Positions 1-9,116 of a DNA stretch of 13,174 nt are shown here, piece after piece (position 1 is the stretch's first letter; each line of letters begins with the position of its first letter). The stretch is taken from positions 1 through 13,174 of the forward strand of contig VBOC01000091.1 of assembly GCA_005877655.1 (NCBI GenBank), given 5' to 3'. The translations under genes were made by a program, and so were the position numbers. The notes beneath the pieces are model-generated. The model did no database searches and was not told the origin of the DNA. It saw nothing but the letters and a program-made list of their open reading frames with translations. This DNA is from Ignavibacteria bacterium. GTDB taxonomy: Bacteria > Bacteroidota > Ignavibacteria > UBA10030 > SZUA-254.

Positions 1-1082
1 TGACGGGGATCGTGAAGAAGGATGACCGGGCACCCGGGGGTTTTGAGATGGATCTTGCCCACCTCGAATTGATCCATCCGGCCCAGGAATATCCGATAAC
101 GCCCAAGGAACACGGCGTCGATTTCCTGATGGATCACCGGCACCTCTGGCTCAGGTCTCTCAGGCAGAACGCCATTCTCAGGATCCGCCACCAGATCATT
201 TCCAGCATGAGGGAATTCTTCGACGGCCGCGGCTTCATCCTCATGGACGCCCCGATTTTTACGCCGGCCGCTTGCGAGGGAACAAGCACGCTCTTTGAAA
301 CGGAGTACTTCGACCTCGGCAAAGCCTACCTCACCCAATCGGGCCAGCTCTATGCGGAAGCGGGGGCGATGGCGCTGGGAAAGGTTTATGTCTTCGGGCC
401 GACCTTTCGCGCCGAAAAATCGAAGACGCGCAGGCATCTTACCGAATTCTGGATGGTCGAGCCGGACGTGGCGTTCAACGACCTGAACGACAATATGGAG
501 CTTGCGGAGGAATTCCTTGAGCACATCGTCTTCTCCGTGCTCAAGGGCCGGGAGCGGGAGCTCAAGATTCTGGAGCGCAACACGGCCTTTCTCGAAAAAG
601 TGAAAAAACCGTTTCCGAGGATCACGTATGACGAGGCGATTGAGATCCTTCATAAAAAAGGCGTGGAGTTTGCGAGGGGGAATGATTTCGGCGGCGCGGA
701 TGAGACCGTGATTTCAGCCGAGTTCGACCGCCCCTTGATCGTCCATCGCTATCCGGCGGCGATCAAGGCGTTCTATATGAAGCGGGACCCCGCAAACCCG
801 GACCTGGCCCTTGCCATGGATGTGCTGGCGCCCGAAGGGTACGGTGAAATTATCGGGGGGAGCCAGCGCGAAGACGACTACGACACGCTCCTTGCGAGAA
901 TAAAGGAGCACAATCTCCCGCAATCGGCGTTTGAATGGTACCTCGATCTGCGGCGGTACGGTTCGGTTCCTCATTCAGGGTTCGGGCTGGGGGTGGAGCG
1001 CACGGTATCCTGGATCTGCGGGCTCGACCACGTGCGTGAGACCATCCCGTTCCCACGAATGATCTACCGGCTGACACCGTGA
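1..1082 (+). CDS. asnS: Asparaginyl-tRNA synthetase, 3' portion (5' end outside window)
   Basis: Class II aminoacyl-tRNA synthetase that charges tRNA-Asn with asparagine in the cytoplasm. The frame is already open at the left edge (codons read [13 protein letters not shown]). This is the end of the N-terminal OB-fold anticodon-binding domain, so the GTG at position 12 is an internal valine and not a start. About 359 residues are visible, against roughly 430-470 for whole family members. The catalytic domain is complete. It has the motif 2 arginine in [15 protein letters not shown], the [10 protein letters not shown] segment, motif 3 [12 protein letters not shown], and the C-terminal [10 protein letters not shown] typical of AsnRS. 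Aspartyl-tRNA synthetase was considered, but the [17 protein letters not shown] run and the IPFPR ending favour AsnRS. The stop is TGA, and the next gene starts 10 bases later, suggesting co-transcription. Confidence 0.95.
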   Translation, partial: TGIVKKDDRAPGGFEMDLAHLELIHPAQEYPITPKEHGVDFLMDHRHLWLRSLRQNAILRIRHQIISSMREFFDGRGFILMDAPIFTPAACEGTSTLFETEYFDLGKAYLTQSGQLYAEAGAMALGKVYVFGPTFRAEKSKTRRHLTEFWMVEPDVAFNDLNDNMELAEEFLEHIVFSVLKGRERELKILERNTAFLEKVKKPFPRITYDEAIEILHKKGVEFARGNDFGGADETVISAEFDRPLIVHRYPAAIKAFYMKRDPANPDLALAMDVLAPEGYGEIIGGSQREDDYDTLLARIKEHNLPQSAFEWYLDLRRYGSVPHSGFGLGVERTVSWICGLDHVRETIPFPRMIYRLTP

Positions 1083-1092
1083 GACACGGCAG

Positions 1093-2016
1093 ATGCTGAA
1101 CGTAACGCGAGTCAGGAAGACGTTTGCAAGCGTCACTGCAGTGGACGACGTGTCATTGAACGTGCGCCGCGGGGAGATCCTCGGGCTCCTGGGCCCGAAC
1201 GGAGCGGGGAAGACGACGATCATCAGGATGATCCTGAACATCATTCCGTGCGACGCCGGTACAATTTCGTTCGATGGCCGGGAGTTCAGCGAAGATACCC
1301 GCGACATTATCGGCTACCTGCCGGAAGAGCGGGGGTTGTACCGCAAAAGCAAAGTGCTCAACACGATTCTTTACTTCGCCCGGCTGAAGGGGATCGAGGC
1401 GGACGACGCGAAGCGAAGAGGGTATAAGTGGCTGGAGCGGTTCGACCTCCTGACGTCGTTTGAACGAAGGATTGATGAACTCTCGAAGGGTAACCAGCAG
1501 AAGGTGCAGTTCATCATTTCGGTTCTCCACGATCCGCAATTGGTCATTCTCGACGAGCCCTTTTCAGGGCTCGACCCGGTCAACCAGGTGGTCCTCAAGG
1601 ACACCCTGATGGAGCTCAAGCAACAGGGGAAGGCGATCATCCTTTCGACGCATCAAATGGATCAGGCGGAGAAGCTGTGCGACAGGATTTGCCTGATCGA
1701 CAGGGGAAAGGTTGTGCTCGACGGATCGATTTCCGGCGTCCGGAACCGCTATGGCAGAAATACACTCCACATAGAATTCTCGGGTGACGCCTCGTTTATA
1801 CCGGGCTTGCCATGGGTCAAGACTGCTCATCTGTACGAAAATTCCGCTGAGATTGAGTTGAACGACCATGAAGGAGTCTCGACTATTCTCCGGGAACTTG
1901 CGGGCCGTTTGGAGGTTACAAAATTTGAAACATCGTTTCCGTCGCTCAATGCAATTTTCCTGAACCTGGTAAGCGGCGCTCCCGGCACCAATGCCGGAAA
2001 GGAGGGCGCCGGGTGA
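1093..2016 (+). CDS. ABC transporter ATP-binding protein, NatA type
   Basis: Cytoplasmic ATPase subunit (307 aa) of an ABC-2 exporter. Visible motifs are Walker A GPNGAGKTT (residues 34-42), the YLPEERGLY stretch that takes the Q-loop place in this subfamily, the signature LSKGNQQK (130-137), Walker B VILDEP with D154 and E155, and the H-loop histidine H187 in STHQM. After about residue 215 comes the extra C-terminal domain common in NatA-like ATPases (DUF4162 type). The stop TGA overlaps the GTG start of the permease gene, so the two are very likely translationally coupled and form one transporter. In Bacillus subtilis, NatAB extrudes Na+. Many relatives have unknown substrates, so the substrate here is open. 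Sodium would fit the neighbouring ion-transport genes, but that is inference. Confidence 0.94.
   Translation: MLNVTRVRKTFASVTAVDDVSLNVRRGEILGLLGPNGAGKTTIIRMILNIIPCDAGTISFDGREFSEDTRDIIGYLPEERGLYRKSKVLNTILYFARLKGIEADDAKRRGYKWLERFDLLTSFERRIDELSKGNQQKVQFIISVLHDPQLVILDEPFSGLDPVNQVVLKDTLMELKQQGKAIILSTHQMDQAEKLCDRICLIDRGKVVLDGSISGVRNRYGRNTLHIEFSGDASFIPGLPWVKTAHLYENSAEIELNDHEGVSTILRELAGRLEVTKFETSFPSLNAIFLNLVSGAPGTNAGKEGAG
2000..2005 (+). promoter_or_regulatory. Strong Shine-Dalgarno for the ABC-2 permease
   Basis: AGGAGG lies 7 bases before the GTG at 2013, inside the last codons of the ATPase gene. It fixes the GTG as the permease start and supports coupled translation across the GTGA overlap. It is the clearest ribosome binding site on the plus strand of this window. 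Confidence 0.8.
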
Positions 2017-3269
2017 GGAAGGCCCTGACGGTCGCACGCTGGGAGTACCTCGAGCGGATCAAGTCGAAGGCGTTTATCATCTCCCTCTTCCTGATGCCGG
2101 TGATCATGGTGACCACCGCCGTCCTGCCCACGCTGCTCGCGTCGCGCCCGGACACTGAAAGCAAGGTTATCGCCGTGATCGACCAATCCGGGGAATTTGC
2201 AGATAAAATCTCGCATGCGCTGGCTGACCGCTTCGTGCTTCCGAACGGACAGCCGAACTATATCCTGCGCCCGATTCCGGATGATCCGTCCGGGGAGATC
2301 GCGGGCGCGCGGCGTCTGGCCGATTCGTTGGTGATCTCCGGCGAGATTGAGGGATACGTGATCCTCCCCAAGTCGATGATGACCGATACGACCGTCGAGT
2401 ACCGTTCGGAAAACATCGGAAATTTCAAAATCACGGAGCGCCTTACGGGGGTAATCCGGGAGGTTATAACCGAACGGCGCCTCCGCGAGAGGGGTTTCGA
2501 CCCCCAGGTCGTCAAGGAGCTTACTTCGCCAATAGAGCTGAAAACAATCAAGCTATCGAAGACGGGACAGGAGGAAGAAGCGGGGTTTGCCCAGGTCTTC
2601 TTCACCGCCTATGTCTTCATGATGATGATGTTTTTTCTCGTCATGACGTCCGGACAAATCCTCGTCCGGAGCATCCTTGAGGAAAAATCGAACCGCGTTA
2701 TCGAGGTCCTGCTCTCATCCTGCCGCCCGCGCGATCTGATGACGGGAAAAATTCTGGGCCTCAGCGGGTTGGCGCTTACCCAGATGGGTTTCTGGGTGGC
2801 GATCGGGCTCGTCGTCAGCGTGAAATTGTCAATTACGCTTGTTCCCCTCGGAACCGCAATTCTCTTGGGCGGCTATTTCGTGCTGGGCTACCTTCTCTAC
2901 GCTTCCATCTTTGTAGCGGCGGGCGCCCCCGTTTCCAGCGAACAGGAGGCCCAGCAGATCAACAGTTATCTCGTCCTGATCCTGGTGATTCCCATCGTTG
3001 TCGCGTTTGTGGCGGTACAGAATCCGAATTCGACGCTCATCCGGATCCTGTCGTTCATTCCCGTCCTGACAGCGTCGATGATGGTCCTGCGCATTCCCAT
3101 TCAGATGCCCTCCGTCCTCGAGATCATCCTGACGATGGCTGTTCTCGCCGTTTCCGGCATCGGGGGAATCTGGTTGGCGGGAAAGGTCTTCCGCACCACC
3201 ATGCTACTCTACGGCAAACGCCCCTCGCTCAGGGAACTCGTGAGCCTTGTGAGATCGCGTGAACGCTGA
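2013..3269 (+). CDS. ABC-2 type permease, NatB family
   Basis: Integral membrane subunit (418 aa) partnering the ATPase just upstream. The GTG start is supported by AGGAGG 7 bases before it and by the family-like N-terminus (WEYLERIKSKAF). The layout matches NatB/ABC-2 exporters: TM1 at about residues 18-42, a large non-membrane domain to about residue 190, then a bundle of hydrophobic segments (about 195-215, 245-265, 270-300, 315-335, 340-362 and 365-390). After the second TM comes the conserved EEKSNRVIEVLLSS stretch (from residue 223) followed by LMTGKILG, a hallmark of this permease family that probably couples to the ATPase. The last 11 bases overlap the start of nuoJ, an unusual join between an exporter operon and complex I genes. 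The substrate is unknown. Confidence 0.92.
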   Translation: MRKALTVARWEYLERIKSKAFIISLFLMPVIMVTTAVLPTLLASRPDTESKVIAVIDQSGEFADKISHALADRFVLPNGQPNYILRPIPDDPSGEIAGARRLADSLVISGEIEGYVILPKSMMTDTTVEYRSENIGNFKITERLTGVIREVITERRLRERGFDPQVVKELTSPIELKTIKLSKTGQEEEAGFAQVFFTAYVFMMMMFFLVMTSGQILVRSILEEKSNRVIEVLLSSCRPRDLMTGKILGLSGLALTQMGFWVAIGLVVSVKLSITLVPLGTAILLGGYFVLGYLLYASIFVAAGAPVSSEQEAQQINSYLVLILVIPIVVAFVAVQNPNSTLIRILSFIPVLTASMMVLRIPIQMPSVLEIILTMAVLAVSGIGGIWLAGKVFRTTMLLYGKRPSLRELVSLVRSRER

Positions 3270-3765
3270 GACGATTCTTTTTTTCTCGGTTGCACCAGTT
3301 GCCGTCGTTTCGGCATTACTCATGATCACGCGGCGGAATCCGGTCACGGGCGTTCTATTTCTCATTGTAAACTTTTTCTGCCTTGCAGTCCTGTACCTCA
3401 CGCTCCACGCACAATTTATAGCCGTGATCCAGATTCTTGTCTATGCGGGGGCGATCATGGTGCTGTTTCTGTTTGTCATCATGCTGCTCGACCTCGGCGA
3501 CGAGACCCGTTTCGCCGAGAAAGGGCGATTGAGAAAAATACCCGCTGTGGCACTCGCGACTGCAGTGCTCGTCGAGATACTCCTCACGGTCGGGGTTCTG
3601 GGCTCGCCCGCGGGGCAGCCGGAGCGGTCCGTCGAGATCGGAACGGTTGAGTTCATCGGGCACGCCCTCTATACGGGGTATCTCCTGCCTTTTGAAATCA
3701 CTTCGCTGTTACTGCTGGCCGCCATGGTCGGCATCATCGTTCTGGCAAAGAAGAAGCTGGGATAA
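3259..3765 (+). CDS. nuoJ: NADH-quinone oxidoreductase subunit J
   Basis: Small membrane-arm subunit of respiratory complex I (168 aa, five predicted hydrophobic segments). It sits beside NuoA/H/K and takes part in linking quinone reduction to proton pumping. The diagnostic stretch is [21 protein letters not shown]. Tyr62 there matches the conserved TM3 tyrosine (Tyr59 in E. coli) next to the pi-bulge. RRNPVTG near residue 28 also matches the family. The start is GTG, inside the permease gene and 11 bases before its stop, with only a weak upstream Shine-Dalgarno. Translation is probably re-initiated or coupled from the permease. nuoK begins 2 bases after the TAA stop. The gene appears intact. 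The usual upstream neighbours nuoH and nuoI are absent. Confidence 0.95.
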   Translation: MNAETILFFSVAPVAVVSALLMITRRNPVTGVLFLIVNFFCLAVLYLTLHAQFIAVIQILVYAGAIMVLFLFVIMLLDLGDETRFAEKGRLRKIPAVALATAVLVEILLTVGVLGSPAGQPERSVEIGTVEFIGHALYTGYLLPFEITSLLLLAAMVGIIVLAKKKLG

Positions 3766-3767
3766 TC

Positions 3768-4070
3768 ATGATTCCGCTTTCGTATTACTTATCCTTGAGC
3801 GCCGTGCTGTTTACCATCGGCGTGGTCGGCGTGCTCACGCGGAGGAATGCGATCATCGTGTTCATGAGCATCGAACTGATGCTCAATTCGGTCAACCTGA
3901 CGCTCGTGGGCTTCTCGAGCTTTCTGGGAGACGTGAGGGGACAAATTCTCGTATTTTTTGTCATGGCGGTCGCGGCTTCGGAGGCGGCGGTCGGACTGGC
4001 CATTATCATCGCGCTCTTCAGGAACAAGCAGACAGTGAATATCGATGAGATCAACATCATGAAGTGGTGA
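3768..4070 (+). CDS. nuoK: NADH-quinone oxidoreductase subunit K
   Basis: Complex I membrane subunit homologous to MrpC (100 aa, three hydrophobic segments), the standard length for NuoK. The two buried glutamates needed for proton transfer are at the same numbers as in E. coli: Glu36 in MSIELMLN and Glu72 in AASEAAVGL. This argues for a working energy-converting subunit. The ATG follows the nuoJ stop by 2 bases, so the two genes are tightly coupled. A 37-base gap without an obvious hairpin or promoter separates it from nuoL. Confidence 0.97.
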   Translation: MIPLSYYLSLSAVLFTIGVVGVLTRRNAIIVFMSIELMLNSVNLTLVGFSSFLGDVRGQILVFFVMAVAASEAAVGLAIIIALFRNKQTVNIDEINIMKW

Positions 4071-4107
4071 GACAGGATGCCAGCATGCCCGGAATCCGTG
4101 CGCGGCG

Positions 4108-6063
4108 ATGAGTAGTTTCCCCGCTCTGGTCGTTTCCCTCCCCCTGATCGGATTTTTCATCAATGGAATCTTCGGAAAGAAGATCGCCTCTGAGAGGTTC
4201 AGCGGGATCCTCGGGAGCGGTGTGGTGGGGGCGGCGTTTGTAGCATCGGCGTTGATGTTTCTGGCGATGGTTCATTCGCCGGTTGAAGGGCGGACGCAGA
4301 TCGTCAGTCTGTTCGAGTGGCTCAGCGCCGGCAGCCTCTCGGTTGCTGCGGCCTACCGGATCGATCAGCTCTCGATCCTGATGTGCCTGATCATCACCGG
4401 CGTGGGCTTCCTCATCCACGTCTATTCGATCGGTTACATGCGCGGTGACCCCGGATTCTGGAGGTTTTTTTGCTACCTGAACCTCTTTATTTTCATGATG
4501 CTGAACCTCGTCCTCGCCGATAATTTCCTCCTGATGTTTCTCGGGTGGGAGGGGGTAGGACTCTGCTCCTATCTCCTGATCGGCTTCTGGCACGACCGGC
4601 AGTTTGATACGGGCGGGTACCCGCCGGGCACGTCAACGACCAGCGATGCGGCGAGGAAAGCGTTCATCGTGAACCGGGTGGGCGATTTTGGGTTCCTTGT
4701 CGCGATGCTCCTGATTTTCAGCACGTTCGGGAGCCTCACATTCGGAGAGGTGCTCCCGAGGGCAGCGGCCATCGTCGAGCCAGGCAGCAGCACAATCTTC
4801 TGGATCACGCTCCTGCTATTTTTGGGAGCAGTCGGAAAGTCGGCCCAGATACCGTTATATATCTGGTTGCCCGATGCAATGGCAGGCCCTACCCCCGTGA
4901 GCGCCCTCATTCATGCCGCTACGATGGTAACAGCGGGAGTCTATGTGGTCGCCCGATGCTCGATCCTTTATGCTCTTTCGCCCGCGACGCTGCAAATCGT
5001 CGGGACCGTGGGTTGTCTCACCGCAATTTTCGCGGCAACGATCGGGCTGGTTCAGAACGATATCAAAAAAATACTGGCGTACTCTACGATAAGCCAGCTG
5101 GGATATATGTTTCTGGCACTTGGGGTTGGAGCCTTCACTTCAGGCATGTTTCATCTGATTACGCACGCGTTTTTCAAGGCGCTGCTGTTTCTGGGCGCCG
5201 GGTGTGTTATCCATGCGCTGAAGGGCGAACAGGATATCCGCAGGATGGGGGGCCTCGGATCCCCAATGCCCACGACCAGATGGACTTTCCTGGCTGGCTC
5301 GCTTGCGATCGCCGGGATTCCGCCCCTCTCGGGATTCTTCAGTAAGGATGACATCCTGCTCCGTACATACGCCGGGGGCGCAACGCTTCTCTGGATTATA
5401 GGCTGGATCACGGCGGGGTTGACTGCTTTCTACATTTTCAGACTGTTTTGCCTGGCGTTCACGGGCGAAGGGCGCTGGCCGCATGACGTCCACCCCCACG
5501 AGATGCCCGGGAGCATGACCATTCCGCTTGTGATCTTGTCGGTTCTTTCGGTTGCCGGAGGGGTTATCGGAATCCCCTCGAATCTCGGAGGAGGCAATCT
5601 GCTTGAAGGATGGCTGGAACCTATTTTTTCCACGGCGGATGCCCGGTTAGCTGCCCTGCATGATACGCCCCTTTCTATGGAATACGTTCTGATCGCGTTG
5701 TCAATCGGGATCGCCGTAGCGGGTGCATACGGCGCGAGTTTTCTCTACCGGCGGAGGGCTGATCTGGCAGCAAGAATTATCACGCGTTTCAATGCGGTCT
5801 ACGGTCTCCTGGTTCACAAGTACTATGTGGATGAGATTTACGATGCGCTCATCGTCTCCCCGCTCGAACGGATTTCGAAGACGCTGCTCTGGAAGGGCGT
5901 CGATGGGAGGCTTATCGACGGCGCGGTCGACGGCACGGCGGCGCTTGTTTTTAAGATAAGCGATCGGTTGCGCCGGATCCAGAGCGGTGTCGCGCAGGGT
6001 TATGCGCTTGTGTTCGTCCTTGGGATCATTGTGATTCTCGGGATCCTGGTCCTGCGGTTCTAA
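4108..6063 (+). CDS. nuoL: NADH-quinone oxidoreductase subunit L
   Basis: Distal antiporter-like proton channel of complex I (651 aa, slightly longer than the E. coli protein of about 613). Key charged residues are present: Glu148 in FLGWEGVGLCSYL (E. coli Glu144) and Lys244 in GAVGKSAQIPLYIWLPDAM (E. coli Lys229), followed by the ALIHAATMVTAGVY helix. The C-terminal part (about residues 540-651) carries the YYVDEIYDALIV segment, the amphipathic stretch and a last TM, as expected of true NuoL with its lateral helix rather than a plain MrpA or NuoM fragment. No in-frame ATG or GTG lies between the nuoK stop and 4108, so this start is the best, although its Shine-Dalgarno is poor. nuoM starts 13 bases after the TAA stop. 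Confidence 0.96.
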   Translation: MSSFPALVVSLPLIGFFINGIFGKKIASERFSGILGSGVVGAAFVASALMFLAMVHSPVEGRTQIVSLFEWLSAGSLSVAAAYRIDQLSILMCLIITGVGFLIHVYSIGYMRGDPGFWRFFCYLNLFIFMMLNLVLADNFLLMFLGWEGVGLCSYLLIGFWHDRQFDTGGYPPGTSTTSDAARKAFIVNRVGDFGFLVAMLLIFSTFGSLTFGEVLPRAAAIVEPGSSTIFWITLLLFLGAVGKSAQIPLYIWLPDAMAGPTPVSALIHAATMVTAGVYVVARCSILYALSPATLQIVGTVGCLTAIFAATIGLVQNDIKKILAYSTISQLGYMFLALGVGAFTSGMFHLITHAFFKALLFLGAGCVIHALKGEQDIRRMGGLGSPMPTTRWTFLAGSLAIAGIPPLSGFFSKDDILLRTYAGGATLLWIIGWITAGLTAFYIFRLFCLAFTGEGRWPHDVHPHEMPGSMTIPLVILSVLSVAGGVIGIPSNLGGGNLLEGWLEPIFSTADARLAALHDTPLSMEYVLIALSIGIAVAGAYGASFLYRRRADLAARIITRFNAVYGLLVHKYYVDEIYDALIVSPLERISKTLLWKGVDGRLIDGAVDGTAALVFKISDRLRRIQSGVAQGYALVFVLGIIVILGILVLRF

Positions 6064-6076
6064 CGAGCGAATCTGA

Positions 6077-7618
6077 ATGCCCTCGATCCTGACAATCCTG
6101 ATTGTTCTGCCGATGGCGGGGAGCCTGTTCGTCTTACTCCTTCCGGCCGATCGTGAGAAACTGATCAAGGGCGCGGGACTCGCGGTTAGCACGCTGGCTC
6201 TCGCGCTGTCGATCGTGCTCTGGGCGCAGTTTGACAACTCTCAGGCAGGCATGCAGTTCACGCAGAAATCTTCCTGGATTCCGGCGTTCGACGTTTCCTT
6301 CTCGGTCGGGATCGACGGCCTGTCGCTTCTGCTCGTGCTTCTGACCGCATTCCTGACGCCGATCGCGATGCTGTCATCCTGGAACGCTATTCAAAAGCGG
6401 CTGAAGGAGTACACAATCATGCTGCTGCTACTCGAAACGGGTATGCTGGGTGTCTTCTGCGCGATCGACCTCTTCCTCTTCTATGTTTTCTGGGAGGCGA
6501 TGCTCGTGCCGATGTATTTTATCATCGGAATCTGGGGCGGCGAGCGAAGGGTGTATGCGGCATTCAAATTCTTTCTGTACACGATGGCCGGCAGCCTCCT
6601 GATGCTGGTCGCGATTATCGGGCTCGGCTACTATGCTTCGCTCGCGCCCGGAGGGAAATTCACGACGGATCTCATCCGGCTCTTCTCGATCGGTCCGGGC
6701 ATCCCTCTCGGCGTGCAGATCTGGATGTTTCTCGCCTTCGCCCTGAGCTTCGCCATCAAGGTACCGCTGTTCCCGTTCCACACCTGGCTTCCGGATGCCC
6801 ACGTTGAGGCTCCCACGGCCGGAAGCGTCCTGCTCGCGGGCGTGCTTCTCAAGATGGGGACCTACGGCTTCCTGCGCTTTTGCCTTCCGCTCTTCCCCCA
6901 ATCGACGCTCATGTTCGCACCCTTCATATCGACACTCGCCGTCGTCGGGATTATCTATGGAGCCCTCGTCTCGATGGTGCAGACGGACATGAAAAAACTG
7001 GTCGCCTATTCGTCGGTCAGCCACCTCGGGTTCGTGGTGCTCGGGATCTTCGCCCTGACCGAAGAAGGGATTCAGGGGAGCGTGATTCAAATGGTCAATC
7101 ATGGACTCTCGACGGGAGCGCTGTTCCTGATCGTCGGAATGATTTACGACCGCCGCCACACCCGGGCTATCTCCAAATTCGGGGGCCTCGCCAAGGTGAT
7201 GCCCGTGCTGGCCGTCTTTTTCATGATCGTGTCTCTTTCCTCGCTCGGCCTTCCCGGCCTTAACGGCTTCATCGGCGAGTTTCTGATCCTCGTCGGGGCG
7301 TTTCGGTCGGATTATCTCTCCCACTGGTTCGCGGTCTTTGCGGCGGCAGGCGTCATTCTCGCTGCGGTCTACCTTCTCTCGATGTACCAAAAGACTATGC
7401 TCGGGGCGGTGACCAATCCGGAGAACCGGAAACTTTCAGACCTTTCGAAACGGGAGATTTGGGTGCTTGTTCCTGTGATGCTCTTCATAGTCTGGATAGG
7501 CATTTTTCCTAACACCTTCCTGAAGCAATCCGCCGCGACGACAAAGCAAATCATAACCGCCGTGAAGTCGACCACCACGATTCGAGCGACCTCCGAGGCG
7601 CTGCCGCTCTCGAAATGA
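6077..7618 (+). CDS. nuoM: NADH-quinone oxidoreductase subunit M
   Basis: Middle antiporter-like proton channel of complex I (513 aa, about 14 hydrophobic segments). Residues that identify NuoM and support function are Glu140 in FYVFWEAMLVPMYF (E. coli Glu144), Lys228 in FAIKVPLFPFHTWLPDAH (E. coli Lys234) and Lys259 in LLKMGTYGFLRF (E. coli Lys265). The VEAPTAGSVLLAG stretch is characteristic of NuoM and separates it from NuoN. The last codons overlap the next gene in an ATGA junction (7615-7618), so the transporter that follows is translationally coupled to it. The gene shows no damage. Confidence 0.96.
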   Translation: MPSILTILIVLPMAGSLFVLLLPADREKLIKGAGLAVSTLALALSIVLWAQFDNSQAGMQFTQKSSWIPAFDVSFSVGIDGLSLLLVLLTAFLTPIAMLSSWNAIQKRLKEYTIMLLLLETGMLGVFCAIDLFLFYVFWEAMLVPMYFIIGIWGGERRVYAAFKFFLYTMAGSLLMLVAIIGLGYYASLAPGGKFTTDLIRLFSIGPGIPLGVQIWMFLAFALSFAIKVPLFPFHTWLPDAHVEAPTAGSVLLAGVLLKMGTYGFLRFCLPLFPQSTLMFAPFISTLAVVGIIYGALVSMVQTDMKKLVAYSSVSHLGFVVLGIFALTEEGIQGSVIQMVNHGLSTGALFLIVGMIYDRRHTRAISKFGGLAKVMPVLAVFFMIVSLSSLGLPGLNGFIGEFLILVGAFRSDYLSHWFAVFAAAGVILAAVYLLSMYQKTMLGAVTNPENRKLSDLSKREIWVLVPVMLFIVWIGIFPNTFLKQSAATTKQIITAVKSTTTIRATSEALPLSK

Positions 7619-9114
7619 TGCCGCGGAGTTTGACCGCCACCGTGCTGCTTATAATCGCTGGTGTAGCGCCGGCACGAGCTGAGGGAGCCGCGATCCCCGG
7701 CGGTACCAGCCCCTTCCTGATTGCACCCTTTCTTCTATTGCTGACTGCAATCGCCCTGATGCCGTTCGTCAATCGGCGTTGGTGGGAGCGGAAGTATCCC
7801 CTCGTCTGCCTCGGCCTCGGTGCGATTCCGGTCTGTTATTACCTCTTGATTCTTCATGATCCCTCGAGGGTCCTCGAAACGGGGCGCGACTACCTCGGGT
7901 TCATAACCCTCATCGGCTCGCTTTTCGTCGTCGCGGGCGGAATTCATATCCGTACCCGGGGCGAATCGACGCCAACTTCGAACGCGATGCTGCTGGCCAT
8001 CGGCGCGGTGGCATCGAACGTGCTGGGAACAACCGGAGCGTCGATGATCCTGATCCGTCCTTTTCTCGCGGCGAATCAACACAGGATGAAGGGTTTTCAT
8101 GTGGTATTTTTTATTTTTGTCGTTAGCAATATCGGGGGCGCGCTCTCTCCGATCGGAGACCCTCCGTTGTTCCTCGGTTACCTGAAAGGAGTTCCGTTCT
8201 TCTGGGTGCTCGAGAATGTGTGGTACATCTGGATTATCGCGATCGCGGCAATCCTCATAGTCTTCCTGGCGCTCGATCGCCGAAGCTTCATGAGCTATAA
8301 GTCGCGAGAGGGAGCGATAGGGCCGGCTCCCGACACGCATATCAAAGGAGAGATCAGCGGATTGCACAACCTGTTCTTCGTGGGAGTTATCCTGTCGTCT
8401 CTCCTCATCGAGCGGCCATTATACCTGCGCGAAGTGCTGATGGTTCTCTCGGCAGCGGCCTCCTATCTGACAACAGGCAAGGAAATCCACAGGAAGAATG
8501 AATTCAACCTTCTCCCGGTCAGGGAAGTCGCGATTATTTTCCTGGGAATCTTCGCGACCATGGTCCCAGCCCTCGAGTGGCTCGAGCTGAATGCATCACA
8601 TATCGGGATCAAGACACCGGGACAATTCTACTGGGGGACGGGGGCGCTTTCGAGCGTGCTGGACAACGCACCCACCTACCTGAACTTTCTCAGCGCCTCA
8701 ATCGGATTGTTGGTCGACCCGAAGCTCGTGAGCCAGGTCCAGCATCTGGTCTCGACCCAGGGGGCCGATCTCGCATCGGTGGGGGGTGCGCACGCGGAAG
8801 AGATCCAGAACACATTTGTGGCGCTCGTGAAATACCATTCAGGGTTGCTCGCCACCGGGAGCGCGCCCCCGGAAACGATCAAGATTTGCTATCTGATAGC
8901 AAATCACGGCATTTATCTGAAGGCGATTTCAAGCGCCGCCGTTTTTTTCGGGGCGGTGACGTATATCGGGAACGGCCCCAACTTCATGGTCAAGTCGATC
9001 GCCGAGCGGTCGGGTGCGAAAACCCCGAGCTTCGCGGGATATGTTTTGCGGTATTCGATCCCGATCCTCGTTCCTCTTTTTGTAACGCTCTGGCTTCTCT
9101 TCTTCCGGGGATGA
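7615..9114 (+). CDS. Polytopic transporter, CitMHS/NhaD-like ion transporter family (putative Na+:H+ antiporter)
   Basis: Inner-membrane transporter of 499 aa with about 11-12 hydrophobic segments. Residues 1-24 look like a signal peptide or first TM ending APARAEG. Two conserved loop-like motifs support the ion transporter superfamily (CitMHS_2 / NhaD-like proteins, often annotated sodium:proton antiporter). One is SNIGGALSPIGDPPLFLGYL (about residues 178-197), and the other is GNGPNFMVKSIAERSG near residue 455. A third conserved stretch is LSSVLDNAPTYLNFLS near residue 345. The substrate cannot be read from the sequence: Na+/H+ exchange is the usual annotation, and carboxylate transport is an alternative. 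The ATG overlaps the nuoM stop (ATGA). The gene lies where nuoN normally follows nuoM, yet it is clearly not NuoN, since it lacks the antiporter-like Glu/Lys motifs. It is the last gene of the plus-strand run. Confidence 0.8.
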   Translation: MMPRSLTATVLLIIAGVAPARAEGAAIPGGTSPFLIAPFLLLLTAIALMPFVNRRWWERKYPLVCLGLGAIPVCYYLLILHDPSRVLETGRDYLGFITLIGSLFVVAGGIHIRTRGESTPTSNAMLLAIGAVASNVLGTTGASMILIRPFLAANQHRMKGFHVVFFIFVVSNIGGALSPIGDPPLFLGYLKGVPFFWVLENVWYIWIIAIAAILIVFLALDRRSFMSYKSREGAIGPAPDTHIKGEISGLHNLFFVGVILSSLLIERPLYLREVLMVLSAAASYLTTGKEIHRKNEFNLLPVREVAIIFLGIFATMVPALEWLELNASHIGIKTPGQFYWGTGALSSVLDNAPTYLNFLSASIGLLVDPKLVSQVQHLVSTQGADLASVGGAHAEEIQNTFVALVKYHSGLLATGSAPPETIKICYLIANHGIYLKAISSAAVFFGAVTYIGNGPNFMVKSIAERSGAKTPSFAGYVLRYSIPILVPLFVTLWLLFFRG

Positions 9115-9116
9115 GA

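Noticed and set aside
1..1082. Aspartyl-tRNA synthetase instead of AsnRS
   Set aside because: The motif 2 region ([17 protein letters not shown]), [10 protein letters not shown] and the [10 protein letters not shown] ending are typical of AsnRS. The C-terminus also lacks the insertions of bacterial AspRS.
3647..4048. Plus-strand open frame of 133 codons overlapping the end of nuoJ and most of nuoK
   Set aside because: It is out of frame with two well-conserved genes and encodes a basic, motif-free sequence.
6428..7390. Long open frame (320 codons) on the minus strand opposite nuoM
   Set aside because: It is highly charged, low in complexity (many D/E/R/H runs) and lies fully opposite a well-conserved nuoM. 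It is a codon-bias shadow of a membrane protein gene.
6077..7618. NuoN instead of NuoM
   Set aside because: VEAPTAGSVLLAG, LLKMGTYGFLRF and FYVFWEAMLVPMYF are NuoM signatures.
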